DNA of 64,000 nt from an uncultured Alphaproteobacteria bacterium (GCA_934271715.1 CAKQRZ010000001.1:155824-219823); one strand, 5' to 3'. Positions 17,018 through 25,116 are shown, counted from the first letter of the stretch. The notes: generated by a model not told the origin, from the sequence alone. Program-made: numbers and translations.

Positions 17018-17193
17018 TGTGTAAAAAAAACGACCGTTTAAAATGGACAGTTTTTAGGCTGTTTTTTGTAGTCTAGCAAAGGTTGCCGGAATTTGCAATA
17101 ACTTTTTATATTTACGATGTTTTTTGGCGTTTTTACAACATTTTATTGCCGTCTGTTTCGCTGTGTAAAAATAACGGTCGTTTTTTTTACACA
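17018..17193. repeat. 19-bp perfect inverted repeat upstream of prepilin gene, copy 1
   Basis: TGTGTAAAAAAAACGACCG (17018-17036) is the exact reverse complement of 17175-17193, with 138 bp between the arms. The right arm also pairs locally with TGTGTAAAAA at 17162-17171, giving a hairpin that ends 16 nt before the start codon. It could act on mRNA structure, transcription or protein binding. Confidence 0.8.
17083..17112 (+). promoter_or_regulatory. Candidate promoter for the plus-strand prepilin gene, locus 1
   Basis: TTGCCG and TATATT separated by 18 bp lie between the arms of the inverted repeat, about 100 bp before the start codon. The same sequence is present in the duplicated block at locus 2. 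The match is moderate. Confidence 0.35.
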
Positions 17194-17209
17194 ATTGAGG
17201 AGGAATAAG

Positions 17210-17926
17210 ATGTTTAAGGGTATAGAATTTTTCAAAGGAAAGAGCTGGGGCGAGGGTTCTGGATTGCTTCGCTCCGCTCGCAATGACGTTTGCTCTGCCG
17301 GTCGGTCAATGATAGAGATGCTCGGTGTATTGGCGATTGTCGGCGTACTTTCTGTCGGCGGTATCGCCGGATATTCCAAAGCGATGGAAAAGTTCAAAGT
17401 CAACAAGCTAGTTGAAGAATATTCTATGTTGATTTATGGACTTATGGAACATAAATCAAGTTTTTTTCTACCAGATGACGACAGCAAAGATTTGCAGCTT
17501 GGAGAAATTGTTAAAGCGCTTAATCTGGTGCCGGAAAATTGGAGGCTTTTGAACCAAAAATATCTTGATGACGGACGGGGAAATCTTGTTAATGCGCGGA
17601 TAGGCATGTCTTCGGCTGCTCCGGTTTTGGTAATTGACTTTAATTTAGGCGGTTTATCGGAAGATGAAAGCGGCTCGCTTATTTCAACAACTTTTTCCAA
17701 TAAGCTTTGCTTTGAAATGTTTAATACGCTGGTTTATCCGCTGCGTGACGGTTTAGTGATGGGGCGGGTTTTCAGAACCGGCAATAAGGAGGACAATAGG
17801 TATTATAGCGCTGCTTATTGCGGCGGTGACATTAAATGTTTGCAAGACCTTAATTTAAGCGATATAAAGCGCGAATGCGACGCCTGTGACGGCAAGCGCC
17901 GTTGCAACGTGACAATCTCGTTTTAG
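17210..17926 (+). CDS. Prepilin-like protein, locus 1 plus-strand member
   Basis: A 238-residue type IV pilin-like protein. The ATG at 17210 has a strong AGGAGG site 7 nt upstream, which fixes the start. The leader is long (about 30 residues, MFKGIEFFKGKSWGEGSG then LLRSARNDVCSAG); its middle is the translation of repeat type B, here in the reverse direction. The mature protein starts RSMIEMLGVLAIVGVLS, with Glu at +5, and continues GIAGYSKAMEKFK. The variable domain ends with CDACDGKRRCNVTISF. It is divergent from the prepilin gene ending at 15834 and has the same 5' block as the gene at 44471. It would be inserted in the inner membrane, then processed and assembled if a prepilin peptidase accepts Arg at +1. 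Confidence 0.82.
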   Translation: MFKGIEFFKGKSWGEGSGLLRSARNDVCSAGRSMIEMLGVLAIVGVLSVGGIAGYSKAMEKFKVNKLVEEYSMLIYGLMEHKSSFFLPDDDSKDLQLGEIVKALNLVPENWRLLNQKYLDDGRGNLVNARIGMSSAAPVLVIDFNLGGLSEDESGSLISTTFSNKLCFEMFNTLVYPLRDGLVMGRVFRTGNKEDNRYYSAAYCGGDIKCLQDLNLSDIKRECDACDGKRRCNVTISF

Positions 17927-17934
17927 TCTCAAAT

Positions 17935-19242
17935 TTAAGAACATTTGCGGCCAATGCATTGATATTCAAATCCCAGATTTTGAGCGCTGTGCGCATTAAG
18001 CATATTGCGTAAATCCATAATTTTTTTGGTACGCATAAGCTGAGCAATCAGGTTTAAGTCAGCTGCGGCAAATTCCGGCCACTCGGTCAGAATTACTAAA
18101 ACATCGGCCTCTTTTACCGCTGAATACATATCATCGGCATATGAGATTTTGCTGCCTAAAATCTGGCAGGCCGTACCCATGGCTTTCGGGTCATAAGCGG
18201 TAATATCGGCCTTGGCCCGCAGAAGCTCGCCGATAATATCCATCGCCGGACTTTGGCGGCAGTCGTCGGTGCCGTTTTTAAAAGCCAAGCCCCAAACGGC
18301 AATTTTTGGCTTTTGGAGATCTTTAACGCTTTTCAGCACGCGCTCAGCCATTTGCTGCTTGCGTTTATTATTGCCTGCGATTGTTGTTTCTATCAGTTCA
18401 ATCGGCGTATCTACCAATCGCGCCATATAGGCCATAGCCATAGTGTCTTTAGGAAAGCAGCTGCCGCCAAAACCGATTCCGGCATTCAAAAATCGGTTTC
18501 CGATACGGTTGTCCAACCCCATTCCCTGCGCCACTTCATTGACATCTGCGCCGGATTTTTCACAAAAATTGGCAATTTCGTTTATATAATGAATCTTCAT
18601 TGCCAGAAACGCATTTGAAGCATATTTAATTGTTTCGCTGGAGCGGCGGGAAACAAACAGCATTTTAGTTTTTTCGGCAAAAGGCTGATACAATTCACGG
18701 ATAACTTTTTCGGCCTTATCAGAATTTGTTCCGACAATTATGCGGTCGGGATTAAAAAAATCGTGGATGGCAAAACCTTCTCTCAAAAATTCCGGCAAAG
18801 AAATCACATCAAAACGCGCAGTTGGATTTTTACTGCGTATAAGTTGTTCTATGTTGTCGCCGGTGCCGACCGGTACGGTTGATTTTGTGGCAATAACCGT
18901 GTAGTCGGTCAAATATTCGGCCAATTCGGTGGCGGCGGCGTAAATATATTTTAAATCTGCTTCATGCGTTACCGGATGCGGCGGCGTGCCGACAGCAATC
19001 AGCACCACATCGGCGCCGGTAATGGCTTTTTTCATGGAGGTGGTAAAGCTTAAGCGGCCGTTGGCGGTGTTTTTGGCAAACAGCTCTGCCAGACCGTCTT
19101 CATAAATTGTGAGCTGATCGGCTTTAAGCGCATCTATTTTTTCTTTAATTTTATCCACGCAGACAACCGTATTGCCCAGCTCAGCCAAGCCAACGCCCGT
19201 AGGCAGCCCCACATAACCTGTTCCTATAATACCGATTTTCAT
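17935..19242 (-). CDS. UDP-glucose 6-dehydrogenase-type enzyme
   Basis: An NAD-dependent nucleotide-sugar dehydrogenase that oxidises UDP-glucose (or a related UDP/GDP sugar) to the uronic acid, feeding capsule or LPS sugars. The N-terminal Rossmann motif is GIIGTGYVGLPTG. The catalytic cysteine is C262 in GIGFGGSCFPKD. The C-terminal UDP-binding domain contains VWGLAFKNGTDDCRQSP. The ATG at 19242 follows a GAAAGGG site and directly opens the Rossmann fold, giving 435 residues, the usual length. An in-frame upstream extension has no such support. It is convergent with the prepilin gene ending at 17926 and stands alone. UDP-glucose is the likely substrate, but this cannot be fixed from sequence alone. 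Confidence 0.9.
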   Translation of the reverse strand: MKIGIIGTGYVGLPTGVGLAELGNTVVCVDKIKEKIDALKADQLTIYEDGLAELFAKNTANGRLSFTTSMKKAITGADVVLIAVGTPPHPVTHEADLKYIYAAATELAEYLTDYTVIATKSTVPVGTGDNIEQLIRSKNPTARFDVISLPEFLREGFAIHDFFNPDRIIVGTNSDKAEKVIRELYQPFAEKTKMLFVSRRSSETIKYASNAFLAMKIHYINEIANFCEKSGADVNEVAQGMGLDNRIGNRFLNAGIGFGGSCFPKDTMAMAYMARLVDTPIELIETTIAGNNKRKQQMAERVLKSVKDLQKPKIAVWGLAFKNGTDDCRQSPAMDIIGELLRAKADITAYDPKAMGTACQILGSKISYADDMYSAVKEADVLVILTEWPEFAAADLNLIAQLMRTKKIMDLRNMLNAHSAQNLGFEYQCIGRKCS

Positions 19243-19321
19243 AACAGCACCCTTTCTTTTTTTGTGATTATCAGACTTTCGGTAGGGCTTTGCAAGCATT
19301 ATTAGCGGTTTATACATAACA

Positions 19322-19349
19322 AAAAAGAGGCCGTTTCCTGCCTCTTTTT
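19322..19349 (-). terminator. Rho-independent terminator after ldh
   Basis: AAAAAGAGGC and GCCTCTTTTT pair around an 8-nt loop, and T residues follow on the minus strand. It lies 20 bp past the ldh stop codon. Confidence 0.85.
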
Positions 19350-19368
19350 CTAAACAAAGCACCAAAGC

Positions 19369-20316
19369 TTATTTATCTGCGACCATAGCCAAAGCTTTGT
19401 CGGTATATTCTTTCATGATTTCGGCGCTGGATTTTAATTTTGCGCGTTCATCGTCAGAAAGTTTTGGAGATATAACGTGGAAAATTCCTTTTTTGTTGAT
19501 AACCGTAGGCAATGACAAGCTTACGCCTTTAACGCCTTCAATGTCGTCATGATGAGAAGACACAGTCAAAATAGCGTATTCGTTATTGTTGATAGCGCGG
19601 CAAATTTGTGTCAATGCGCCGGCAATACCATAGAATGTAGCGCCTTTGCCTTCAATAATTTTATAGGCAGCGTTAACAACACCGTCTTTGATTTCGGCTT
19701 TTTTAGCATCGTCCAAAACTTTGTTTACGCTGGCGGCGTATTCGTCCAAAGACAAAGTTCCGGCTTCGGCGTTAGACCAAATCAAAACCTCGCTGTCGCC
19801 GTGTTCTCCGATAACGTCGGCATGTACGGATTTTGTTGAAACGCCCAAGTAAAAGGCCAGCAATGTTCTGAAACGAGAAGTATCCAAAACCGTGCCGCTG
19901 CCGATAACGCGTTCTTTAGGGAAACCAGAAAGTTTGCGGGCAACTTCGGTCATAATGTCGGCAGGGTTGGCTGTGATTAACAAAATTGAATCCGGAGCAT
20001 ATTTGGCAACCTGCGGAATAATGCTTTCAAAAATTTTAACGTTGCGTCCCAAAAGGTCAATACGGGTTTCACCCGGTTTTTGGTTTGCGCCGGCGGTAAC
20101 GATAACAATTTCGCAGCCGTCCAAATCTTCATAAGTTCCGGCTTTGATTTTTCCGGCATGACCGAACGGAGCAGCGTGAGCAATATCCATAGCTTCGGCT
20201 TGAGCTTTTTTTTCATTCATATCAATCAATACAACTTTGTGTGCAACGCCTGTCATCATCAATGAAAATGCCGCAGCACTTCCAACAGAACCGGCACCGA
20301 TAATACCAACTTTCAT
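19369..20316 (-). CDS. ldh: L-lactate dehydrogenase
   Basis: It interconverts pyruvate and L-lactate with NADH, a fermentation step. The Rossmann motif GAGSVGSAA is at 7-15. The substrate-specificity loop reads GANQKPGETRIDL with Q79, typical of lactate rather than malate dehydrogenases (which have Arg). The catalytic residues R85, R148 and H172 (IGEHGDSEV) are present. The ATG at 20316, with GGAG 8 nt upstream, gives 315 residues, the normal size. A strong terminator follows, so it is probably monocistronic. Together with FucO it points to a fermentative or microaerobic lifestyle. Confidence 0.93.
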   Translation of the reverse strand: MKVGIIGAGSVGSAAAFSLMMTGVAHKVVLIDMNEKKAQAEAMDIAHAAPFGHAGKIKAGTYEDLDGCEIVIVTAGANQKPGETRIDLLGRNVKIFESIIPQVAKYAPDSILLITANPADIMTEVARKLSGFPKERVIGSGTVLDTSRFRTLLAFYLGVSTKSVHADVIGEHGDSEVLIWSNAEAGTLSLDEYAASVNKVLDDAKKAEIKDGVVNAAYKIIEGKGATFYGIAGALTQICRAINNNEYAILTVSSHHDDIEGVKGVSLSLPTVINKKGIFHVISPKLSDDERAKLKSSAEIMKEYTDKALAMVADK

Positions 20317-20435
20317 GTTTTCTCTCCAATTTAAAAATATGTTCAAAAATTCATTTACTTATATAGATATCTTTGTAGCCAAATTGCAATACCTTTTTTC
20401 AATTTTTTACAATTTTTTTTCTATAAAAAACAGGG

Positions 20436-20464
20436 TTGACAGTTTGAGCGAAAGTTTATATAGA
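20436..20464 (+). promoter_or_regulatory. Promoter of ybaK
   Basis: TTGACA (20436-20441) and TATAGA (20459-20464) are separated by 17 bp. Transcription would start near 20471, which argues for the ATG at 20489 as the translation start rather than the one at 20471. Confidence 0.7.
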
Positions 20465-20488
20465 AAAATTATGAAAAATATAGAGAAA

Positions 20489-20968
20489 ATGATTAAAACT
20501 AATGCGATGCGGATTGTGGAAACTGCCAAAATTCCGTATAAGGTGCATGAATATGAAGTGACTGACGGCGTTGACGCTAAAAGCGTGGCGCAATATTTGC
20601 AAAAGCCTGAAGAACAGGTGTTTAAAACTTTGGTGACGCAGGCGCCGACCGATCAGCATGGTTTTGAGTATTTTGTTTTTGTTATTCCGGCAAACGCCGA
20701 ACTCAGCGTCAAAAAAGCCGCTCATGCCACCGGTGTAAAAAATTTGGAAATGCTGCCGCTGAAAAAACTTTTGCCGCTGACCGGCTATGTACACGGCGGA
20801 TGCTCTCCGATTGGTATGAAAAAACAATTTCCGGTTTTTATTGATGAAACGGCGATTTTGTTTGACACATTTTGCCTTTCTGGCGGAAAAATAGGCGTGA
20901 CTTTGGAGCTGAATGCCGAAGTTTTGTCCGCGGCAATCGGAGCAAAATTTGCAGATTTAACGCTGTAA
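20489..20968 (+). CDS. ybaK: Cys-tRNA(Pro)/Cys-tRNA(Cys) deacylase YbaK-like
   Basis: A trans-editing protein that hydrolyses mischarged Cys-tRNA(Pro). The N-terminus MIKTNAMRIVETAKIPYKVHEY aligns in position with E. coli YbaK. Family segments EEQVFKTLV, FVFVIPANAELSVKKAAH, GYVHGGCSPIGMKKQFPVFID and GKIGVTLELN are present. With the start at 20489 the protein has 159 residues, the same as E. coli YbaK. The promoter position and an AGAG site just upstream support this start; ATG 20471 is the alternative. The next gene starts 16 nt downstream behind its own AAGGAG site. Confidence 0.88.
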   Translation: MIKTNAMRIVETAKIPYKVHEYEVTDGVDAKSVAQYLQKPEEQVFKTLVTQAPTDQHGFEYFVFVIPANAELSVKKAAHATGVKNLEMLPLKKLLPLTGYVHGGCSPIGMKKQFPVFIDETAILFDTFCLSGGKIGVTLELNAEVLSAAIGAKFADLTL

Positions 20969-20984
20969 TTTAAGGAGTAAGAAG

Positions 20985-21419
20985 ATGAAATATTTACTGA
21001 TAGCTTGTTTATTGCTGTCGCTGTCGGCGCAGGCATTTTGTTTGGGTGAAGTAAGCAATCAGCGTACCAATAGTTTGGGAGATACTGAATACCGCGATAA
21101 CAGCGGGCAGTTACTGGGGACTTCTCGGCAAAACGGATTGGGAGAAACTGAATATCGTGACAATAGCGGACGCTTGGTTGGCACTTCACGAGAAAACAGT
21201 TTAGGCGAAACAGAATATCGCAACAGTAGCGGTATGCTGACAGGAACTTCGCGGCAGAATAGTCTGGGTGACACAGAATATCGCAATGATAGCGGTATGC
21301 TGGTGGGAACTTCGCATGAAAATAGTTTGGGAGATACAGAGTATCGTGATAACAGCGGACAGCTGAAAAGAACATCTCGCCAAAACGGTTTGGGCGAAAC
21401 AATTTATTATAACTACTAG
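20985..21419 (+). CDS. Exported protein made of 21-residue tandem repeats
   Basis: A 144-residue protein with a signal peptide (MKYLLIACLLLSLSAQAFC). A 21-residue unit follows, repeated five times plus an 11-residue remnant, from residue 29 to the end. The consensus is N-S/G-L-G-D/E-T-E-Y-R-D/N-N/S-S-G-x-L-x-G-T-S-R/H-Q/E. The even spacing and the TEYRD and SG-L-GTS blocks suggest a beta-solenoid or YD/MORN-like fold. It is followed after 11 nt by guaD and may be co-transcribed with ybaK and guaD. No function can be assigned. The repeat number may vary between strains. Confidence 0.82.
   Translation: MKYLLIACLLLSLSAQAFCLGEVSNQRTNSLGDTEYRDNSGQLLGTSRQNGLGETEYRDNSGRLVGTSRENSLGETEYRNSSGMLTGTSRQNSLGDTEYRNDSGMLVGTSHENSLGDTEYRDNSGQLKRTSRQNGLGETIYYNY
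21069..21416 (+). repeat. 63-bp coding tandem repeat, 5.5 units
   Basis: Five 63-bp units start at 21069, 21132, 21195, 21258 and 21321, followed by a half unit from 21384. They stay in frame and differ mostly at third positions and a few codons, so the array has expanded by duplication and then drifted. Confidence 0.85.
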
Positions 21420-21430
21420 GAGAATTTTTG

Positions 21431-21898
21431 ATGAACGAAATTTTACGTTTGGCTATGGAACAGGCGCGCAAAACGATGAATGAAAATATCGGCGGTCCGT
21501 TCGGCGCGGCTGTGATTGCCGAAAACGGCGATATTTTGGCTGTGACTTCAAACTCTGTTTTGCGTGACAACGACCCGACAGCGCACGCCGAAGTCAACGC
21601 TATCCGCGCCGCTTGCAAAAAGGCTGGCAGTTATGATTTAAGCGGCTGTGTTTTATATACCACAGCTTATCCTTGTCCAATGTGTCTGTCGGCCATTATT
21701 TGGGCAAATATCAAAAAAGTATATTTCGGATGCCGTCCCGAAGACGCTGAACATATCGGCTTTAGAGATGACTTTATGTATCGTTTTATAGAAGCTGAAT
21801 GCCGCGACAAATCGGTGCTGGATATGGCGGAATTGGATAGGGCTGATTGCTTGAAGCTGTTTGAAGAATATCAGCAAAAAGCCAAGACTATTTATTAG
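21431..21898 (+). CDS. guaD: Guanine deaminase-like (CMP/dCMP deaminase fold)
   Basis: A zinc-dependent deaminase of the cytidine-deaminase superfamily. Zinc ligands and catalytic residues are H52-A-E54 in PTAHAEVNAI and C82/C85 in YPCPMCLSAI. The IGGPFGA start and the RPEDAEHIGFRDDFMYR region resemble bacterial guanine deaminase GuaD more than TadA, so conversion of guanine to xanthine is the best guess. A related nucleoside deaminase activity is possible. The ATG at 21431 has AGGAG 8 nt upstream; the preceding TTG is not needed. It lies directly behind the tandem-repeat protein gene. Confidence 0.82.
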   Translation: MNEILRLAMEQARKTMNENIGGPFGAAVIAENGDILAVTSNSVLRDNDPTAHAEVNAIRAACKKAGSYDLSGCVLYTTAYPCPMCLSAIIWANIKKVYFGCRPEDAEHIGFRDDFMYRFIEAECRDKSVLDMAELDRADCLKLFEEYQQKAKTIY

Positions 21899-21949
21899 TT
21901 TTCAGCGGTGCGGCGGCAAATAAAAATTTTAATTTGCCAAAATTTTTGC

Positions 21950-21977
21950 TTGTTATTTTGTACAAAATTGATATAAT
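21950..21977 (+). promoter_or_regulatory. Promoter upstream of the MORN-like gene
   Basis: TTGTTA (21950-21955) and TATAAT (21972-21977) are separated by 16 bp, about 30 bp before the start codon at 22009, which has its own GGAGG site. Confidence 0.65.
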
Positions 21978-22008
21978 AGACTAAAATAGTTAGTTATAGG
22001 AGGCAAAA

Positions 22009-22785
22009 ATGACCACCTCGGCTGCATTAAAGCAAAAAAATATCACAAAACTCCATTTAGATAGAAGTTTTGGACTTAAGGTTCGTTTTAATACTGTTTA
22101 TATAGAGCTTGACGAGGCTCTGGCTAAAATCCGCACGCCGGAAATTAAGCTGCAGCCGGTTGCTAAGCCTCTGCCCAAACCAAAGCTTAATATGTTTGAC
22201 CGCTATCTTAAATCTTGCAACAATGACGGACACAGACTGCAGGAAAGCTATTATGATTCGGCTAAAACACAGCTGATGAGCCGTCGGGTGGTGGATAAAA
22301 ACGGACGCAGCGACGGTCCGTCCCTGCATTATTCGGAAGACGGAAAATCCGTTACTTTCGGCTGGTACCGCAAAGGCAAACCACATGGAAAATGGGTTAA
22401 AAAAAGCGAAAACGGAATAATTTCCAGCTTTGAGGCAATTTATAATAAAAAAGGCGAAAAAATAGCGCCCGATACTTCGGTTTATGACGGAAAACTGAAT
22501 AAATTTTGGTATAATTCCAAAACCGATGCCATGAAAACTATTATGGCAAACGGCAAGCCGGCTGAAACTTATAAGCAAGAAATGCAGTCGCATATTGCAA
22601 AAATGCAGGAAGCAGGCAAATCCGGCGTGGTTAAAGTAGATGAAAAATTGGCGGAATTGCGGGCAAAAATTCATCCTTTGGCGGAAAAACAGGCAGAGAA
22701 TACAGCGGCGGAAACACAAAAAACACAGCCGAAAGTAATGTATAACGCCTTAAAACTGAAAAATAAGAATCTGCCGGAAAAATAA
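22009..22785 (+). CDS. Hypothetical protein with MORN-like repeats, 258 residues
   Basis: A basic, soluble protein without signal peptide. The central part (about 80-150) contains MORN/toxin_15-like strands: SLHYSEDGKSVTFGWYRKGK followed by PHGKW, and NGIISSFEAIYNKKG. The N-terminus has a KPLPKPK linker. The C-terminus is a long charged helix (KVDEKLAELRAKIHPLAEKQ) and a KLKNKN tail. Its strong promoter and AGGAGG site suggest it is well expressed. It is convergent with pbpC, with only a 3-bp gap. The function is unknown; the family may be confined to this lineage. Confidence 0.72.
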   Translation: MTTSAALKQKNITKLHLDRSFGLKVRFNTVYIELDEALAKIRTPEIKLQPVAKPLPKPKLNMFDRYLKSCNNDGHRLQESYYDSAKTQLMSRRVVDKNGRSDGPSLHYSEDGKSVTFGWYRKGKPHGKWVKKSENGIISSFEAIYNKKGEKIAPDTSVYDGKLNKFWYNSKTDAMKTIMANGKPAETYKQEMQSHIAKMQEAGKSGVVKVDEKLAELRAKIHPLAEKQAENTAAETQKTQPKVMYNALKLKNKNLPEK

Positions 22786-22788
22786 AAT

Positions 22789-25116
22789 TCACCGCGGCTG
22801 TTCGGCAGCCGTAAGAATGGAAACGGTAATTTCATTTTGCCGTCCTAAGTTGTCTACGGCTTTGATTTTTACGGTGCCGAACGGCGGCTCTGCTTCTAAA
22901 ACTTCGCCAACCCGGCTTTGACCGACCAAACCGTCATTGATAAACCAATAAATTTTATCGGCGTCGGCATCTGAAGCGGCTTGCAGGGCAATAGTTTTTT
23001 GCCGCTGATTTATGATTATTTTGCTGTTGTTTATCGGAAAGATGATTTTCGGCGGCTGTCCTTGTTTAAAATCTTCAACCTTATCGCAGTCTTTTAAAAA
23101 AGCTGGCGGACGCTTAAAGCTGATTCCGGCCTTGCGGAAAGCGTTTTGAACATCGGACGGCCAAAAGTTGTAGCTTTTCAGCTCTGTTGCCGGAGGAGTG
23201 TGGCGGCAAGCGCGCAGGCCGCTGGCTTTGTCTATGGGAATAAGGCGGGCAATGCCGGAATTTTTTATATGCGTAACTTGCGGAATAAAATAGGTTTCAG
23301 CCGTTTTAGGGCAAAAATCGGTGGCTAAATCTCCGGTGCTGCGGCAAATTTTGACTTTAGCAAGGTTTAAGTTTGGCGGCGGCAGCAGCGGAGAGTTTTG
23401 CCGGCTGCTGATTTGCTCGGCAATGCGGAAAAAAAGCGGCGCGGCCAAATCTTTTCCCACAAAAGCCGGGTTCGGCGTACCGTCAAAATTGCCGAGCCAA
23501 ATTACTAAAACATAATCGCCGAAAATTCCCGCCGTCCACGCGTCTTTATAGCTGTAGGACGTTCCGGTTTTCCAGGCTGCAGTAAATGAGTGCCGGCGGG
23601 AAGCATACGGAATCCGGGGATTGCCGGCAAACTCGCGGTTTAGCATATATCTTGTTAAAAAAGCGGCTTCGGGAGCTATCAGCTGTTTTGCTGGAAGCGT
23701 ATCTTCGGTTGTAAAACGCAGAGGAGAAAATCTGCCGTTGTTGGCAAGCATGGCATACATAGCGGCAAGATTCACCATAGAAACTTCTACACCGCCCAAG
23801 GCCATGGCTAAGCCGTAATAATCCGCCGGTTTGCTTAATTTGACGCCGCAGTTTTTCAGCAGATTATAAAAATTTTGTTCGCCGATTTGCTCCAGCAGCG
23901 TAACCGCCGGAATGTTGCGGCTCAGGGCTAAAGCTTGGGTTGCGTCCAAAATTCCATAGTAGCTGCGGTCAAAATTTTCCGGCTCATAAAAGCCGTAGCG
24001 GCTCGGCACGTCTTTAAGCATGCTCAGCGGGTGGATTAAGCCGTTTTGCAAGGCGAGGGCGTAAATAAATGGTTTGAGCGCCGATCCCGGAGAACGCCGC
24101 GCCGTGATACCGTCTACCTGACCGAGGATGGCAGCGTTATAAAAATCTGCCGAGCCGGCATAGGCTAAAACCGACATGTCGCGGCTGTCTGCCAGCAAAG
24201 CCGCCGCATTATAAACGCCTTGTCCGCTGTGTTCTGCGGTATACTTCTGCAAAATTTCCGTGATTTTGGTTTGCAGAGGCAAATCCAGCGCGGTTTTTTG
24301 CCCCTTAGGGCTGCGGCTGAAAATCCGGCGGGTGAAATGCGGGGCAAAATCCGGCAGATAGACAGACGAATCCAGCGGCAAATCTAAATAATCATTCTGC
24401 GGATGCCGGTATTTTTGGCGCCAGATGTTTTTTAAGCGGCCAGCCGCCAGCCGGTTGCTTTTGCGGTTTTGCGCGGTTAAAAGGTTTCGTTTTGCCGGAT
24501 TTTGCGGAATGACGGTTAAAGCTAAAATCTGCGGCAGGTTCAGCTGATTTACCGGCTGCTTAAAATAAATGAGCGAGGCGGCGCCTATGCCCTCAATGTT
24601 TCCGCCATAAGGAGCAACGTTGAAATAAGCTTCTAATATTTGCTCTTTGCTGTAAAAAAGCTCTATTTGCAGGGCGCGCAGGATTTGCTCGGCTTTACCC
24701 AAAAAAGAAGCGGAGTTAATCTGATAAACAATGCGGGCGAGCTGCATGGTAACGGTGGAGCCGCCTTGCCGCCGTTTGCCGCTGCCTAAAGAAAGAACAG
24801 CCCGCGCCAATCCAGAGGGGCTGACGCCGAAATGGCGGTAAAATCCGCGGTCTTCATACAGCAAAAGAGCCTGTTTAGCCTCATTCGGAATATCCTGCAG
24901 CGGAGTAAAAAGCCGATATTTATCATCCAGACTGAGCGAAAGCTTAAGCAGGCTGCCGCTGCGGTCATAAACTGCGCCGGAAAAACTGTAGCGGTTATAT
25001 AAATCCGGCTTGGGCAGCAGCAAAATCAGCAGCGCAAAGCCCAAAAGTCCAAGGCAGAACCAAGCGGCTTTACGGTGTTTCAGCTTTTGCAGCAGCCGAT
25101 AAATCTTAGTCGCCAA
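22789..25116 (-). CDS. pbpC: Penicillin-binding protein 1C
   Basis: A bifunctional peptidoglycan synthase. A single N-terminal membrane anchor (17-34) is followed by the GT51 glycosyltransferase, with catalytic E88 in YEDRGFYRHFG and the GGSTVTMQLAR block. The transpeptidase has S345-A-L-K348, S399-R-N401 and K516-T-G518. A C-terminal domain typical of PBP1C (NNSKIIINQRQ...GRQNEITVSI) completes the 775 residues. It overlaps the upstream alpha-2-macroglobulin gene by 11 bp, the conserved pairing known from E. coli (yfhM-pbpC). The pair is thought to repair the wall after attack by host or rival proteases. Confidence 0.95.
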   Translation of the reverse strand: MATKIYRLLQKLKHRKAAWFCLGLLGFALLILLLPKPDLYNRYSFSGAVYDRSGSLLKLSLSLDDKYRLFTPLQDIPNEAKQALLLYEDRGFYRHFGVSPSGLARAVLSLGSGKRRQGGSTVTMQLARIVYQINSASFLGKAEQILRALQIELFYSKEQILEAYFNVAPYGGNIEGIGAASLIYFKQPVNQLNLPQILALTVIPQNPAKRNLLTAQNRKSNRLAAGRLKNIWRQKYRHPQNDYLDLPLDSSVYLPDFAPHFTRRIFSRSPKGQKTALDLPLQTKITEILQKYTAEHSGQGVYNAAALLADSRDMSVLAYAGSADFYNAAILGQVDGITARRSPGSALKPFIYALALQNGLIHPLSMLKDVPSRYGFYEPENFDRSYYGILDATQALALSRNIPAVTLLEQIGEQNFYNLLKNCGVKLSKPADYYGLAMALGGVEVSMVNLAAMYAMLANNGRFSPLRFTTEDTLPAKQLIAPEAAFLTRYMLNREFAGNPRIPYASRRHSFTAAWKTGTSYSYKDAWTAGIFGDYVLVIWLGNFDGTPNPAFVGKDLAAPLFFRIAEQISSRQNSPLLPPPNLNLAKVKICRSTGDLATDFCPKTAETYFIPQVTHIKNSGIARLIPIDKASGLRACRHTPPATELKSYNFWPSDVQNAFRKAGISFKRPPAFLKDCDKVEDFKQGQPPKIIFPINNSKIIINQRQKTIALQAASDADADKIYWFINDGLVGQSRVGEVLEAEPPFGTVKIKAVDNLGRQNEITVSILTAAEQPR

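Larger units (their letters stand above)
16904..17237. repeat. 334-bp duplicated upstream block, copy 1
   Basis: By eye this segment is identical to 44165-44498. It covers most of the spacer between the divergent prepilin genes, the ribosome-binding site and the first nine codons of the plus-strand prepilin gene. Weaker similarity extends left to about 16650 and right to about 17290. A dinucleotide run just outside it (16881-16895) has one AG unit fewer than the run in copy 2. Confidence 0.9.

Noticed and set aside
17018..17193. Insertion sequence or MITE delimited by the 19-bp inverted repeats
   Set aside because: The identical block at the two loci extends well beyond both arms, no target-site duplication is seen, and the right arm doubles as a local hairpin. 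A mobile origin is possible but not supported.
21069..21416. CRISPR-like or noncoding tandem repeat
   Set aside because: The 63-bp period keeps one reading frame with a signal peptide and ribosome-binding site upstream; it is a coding repeat.
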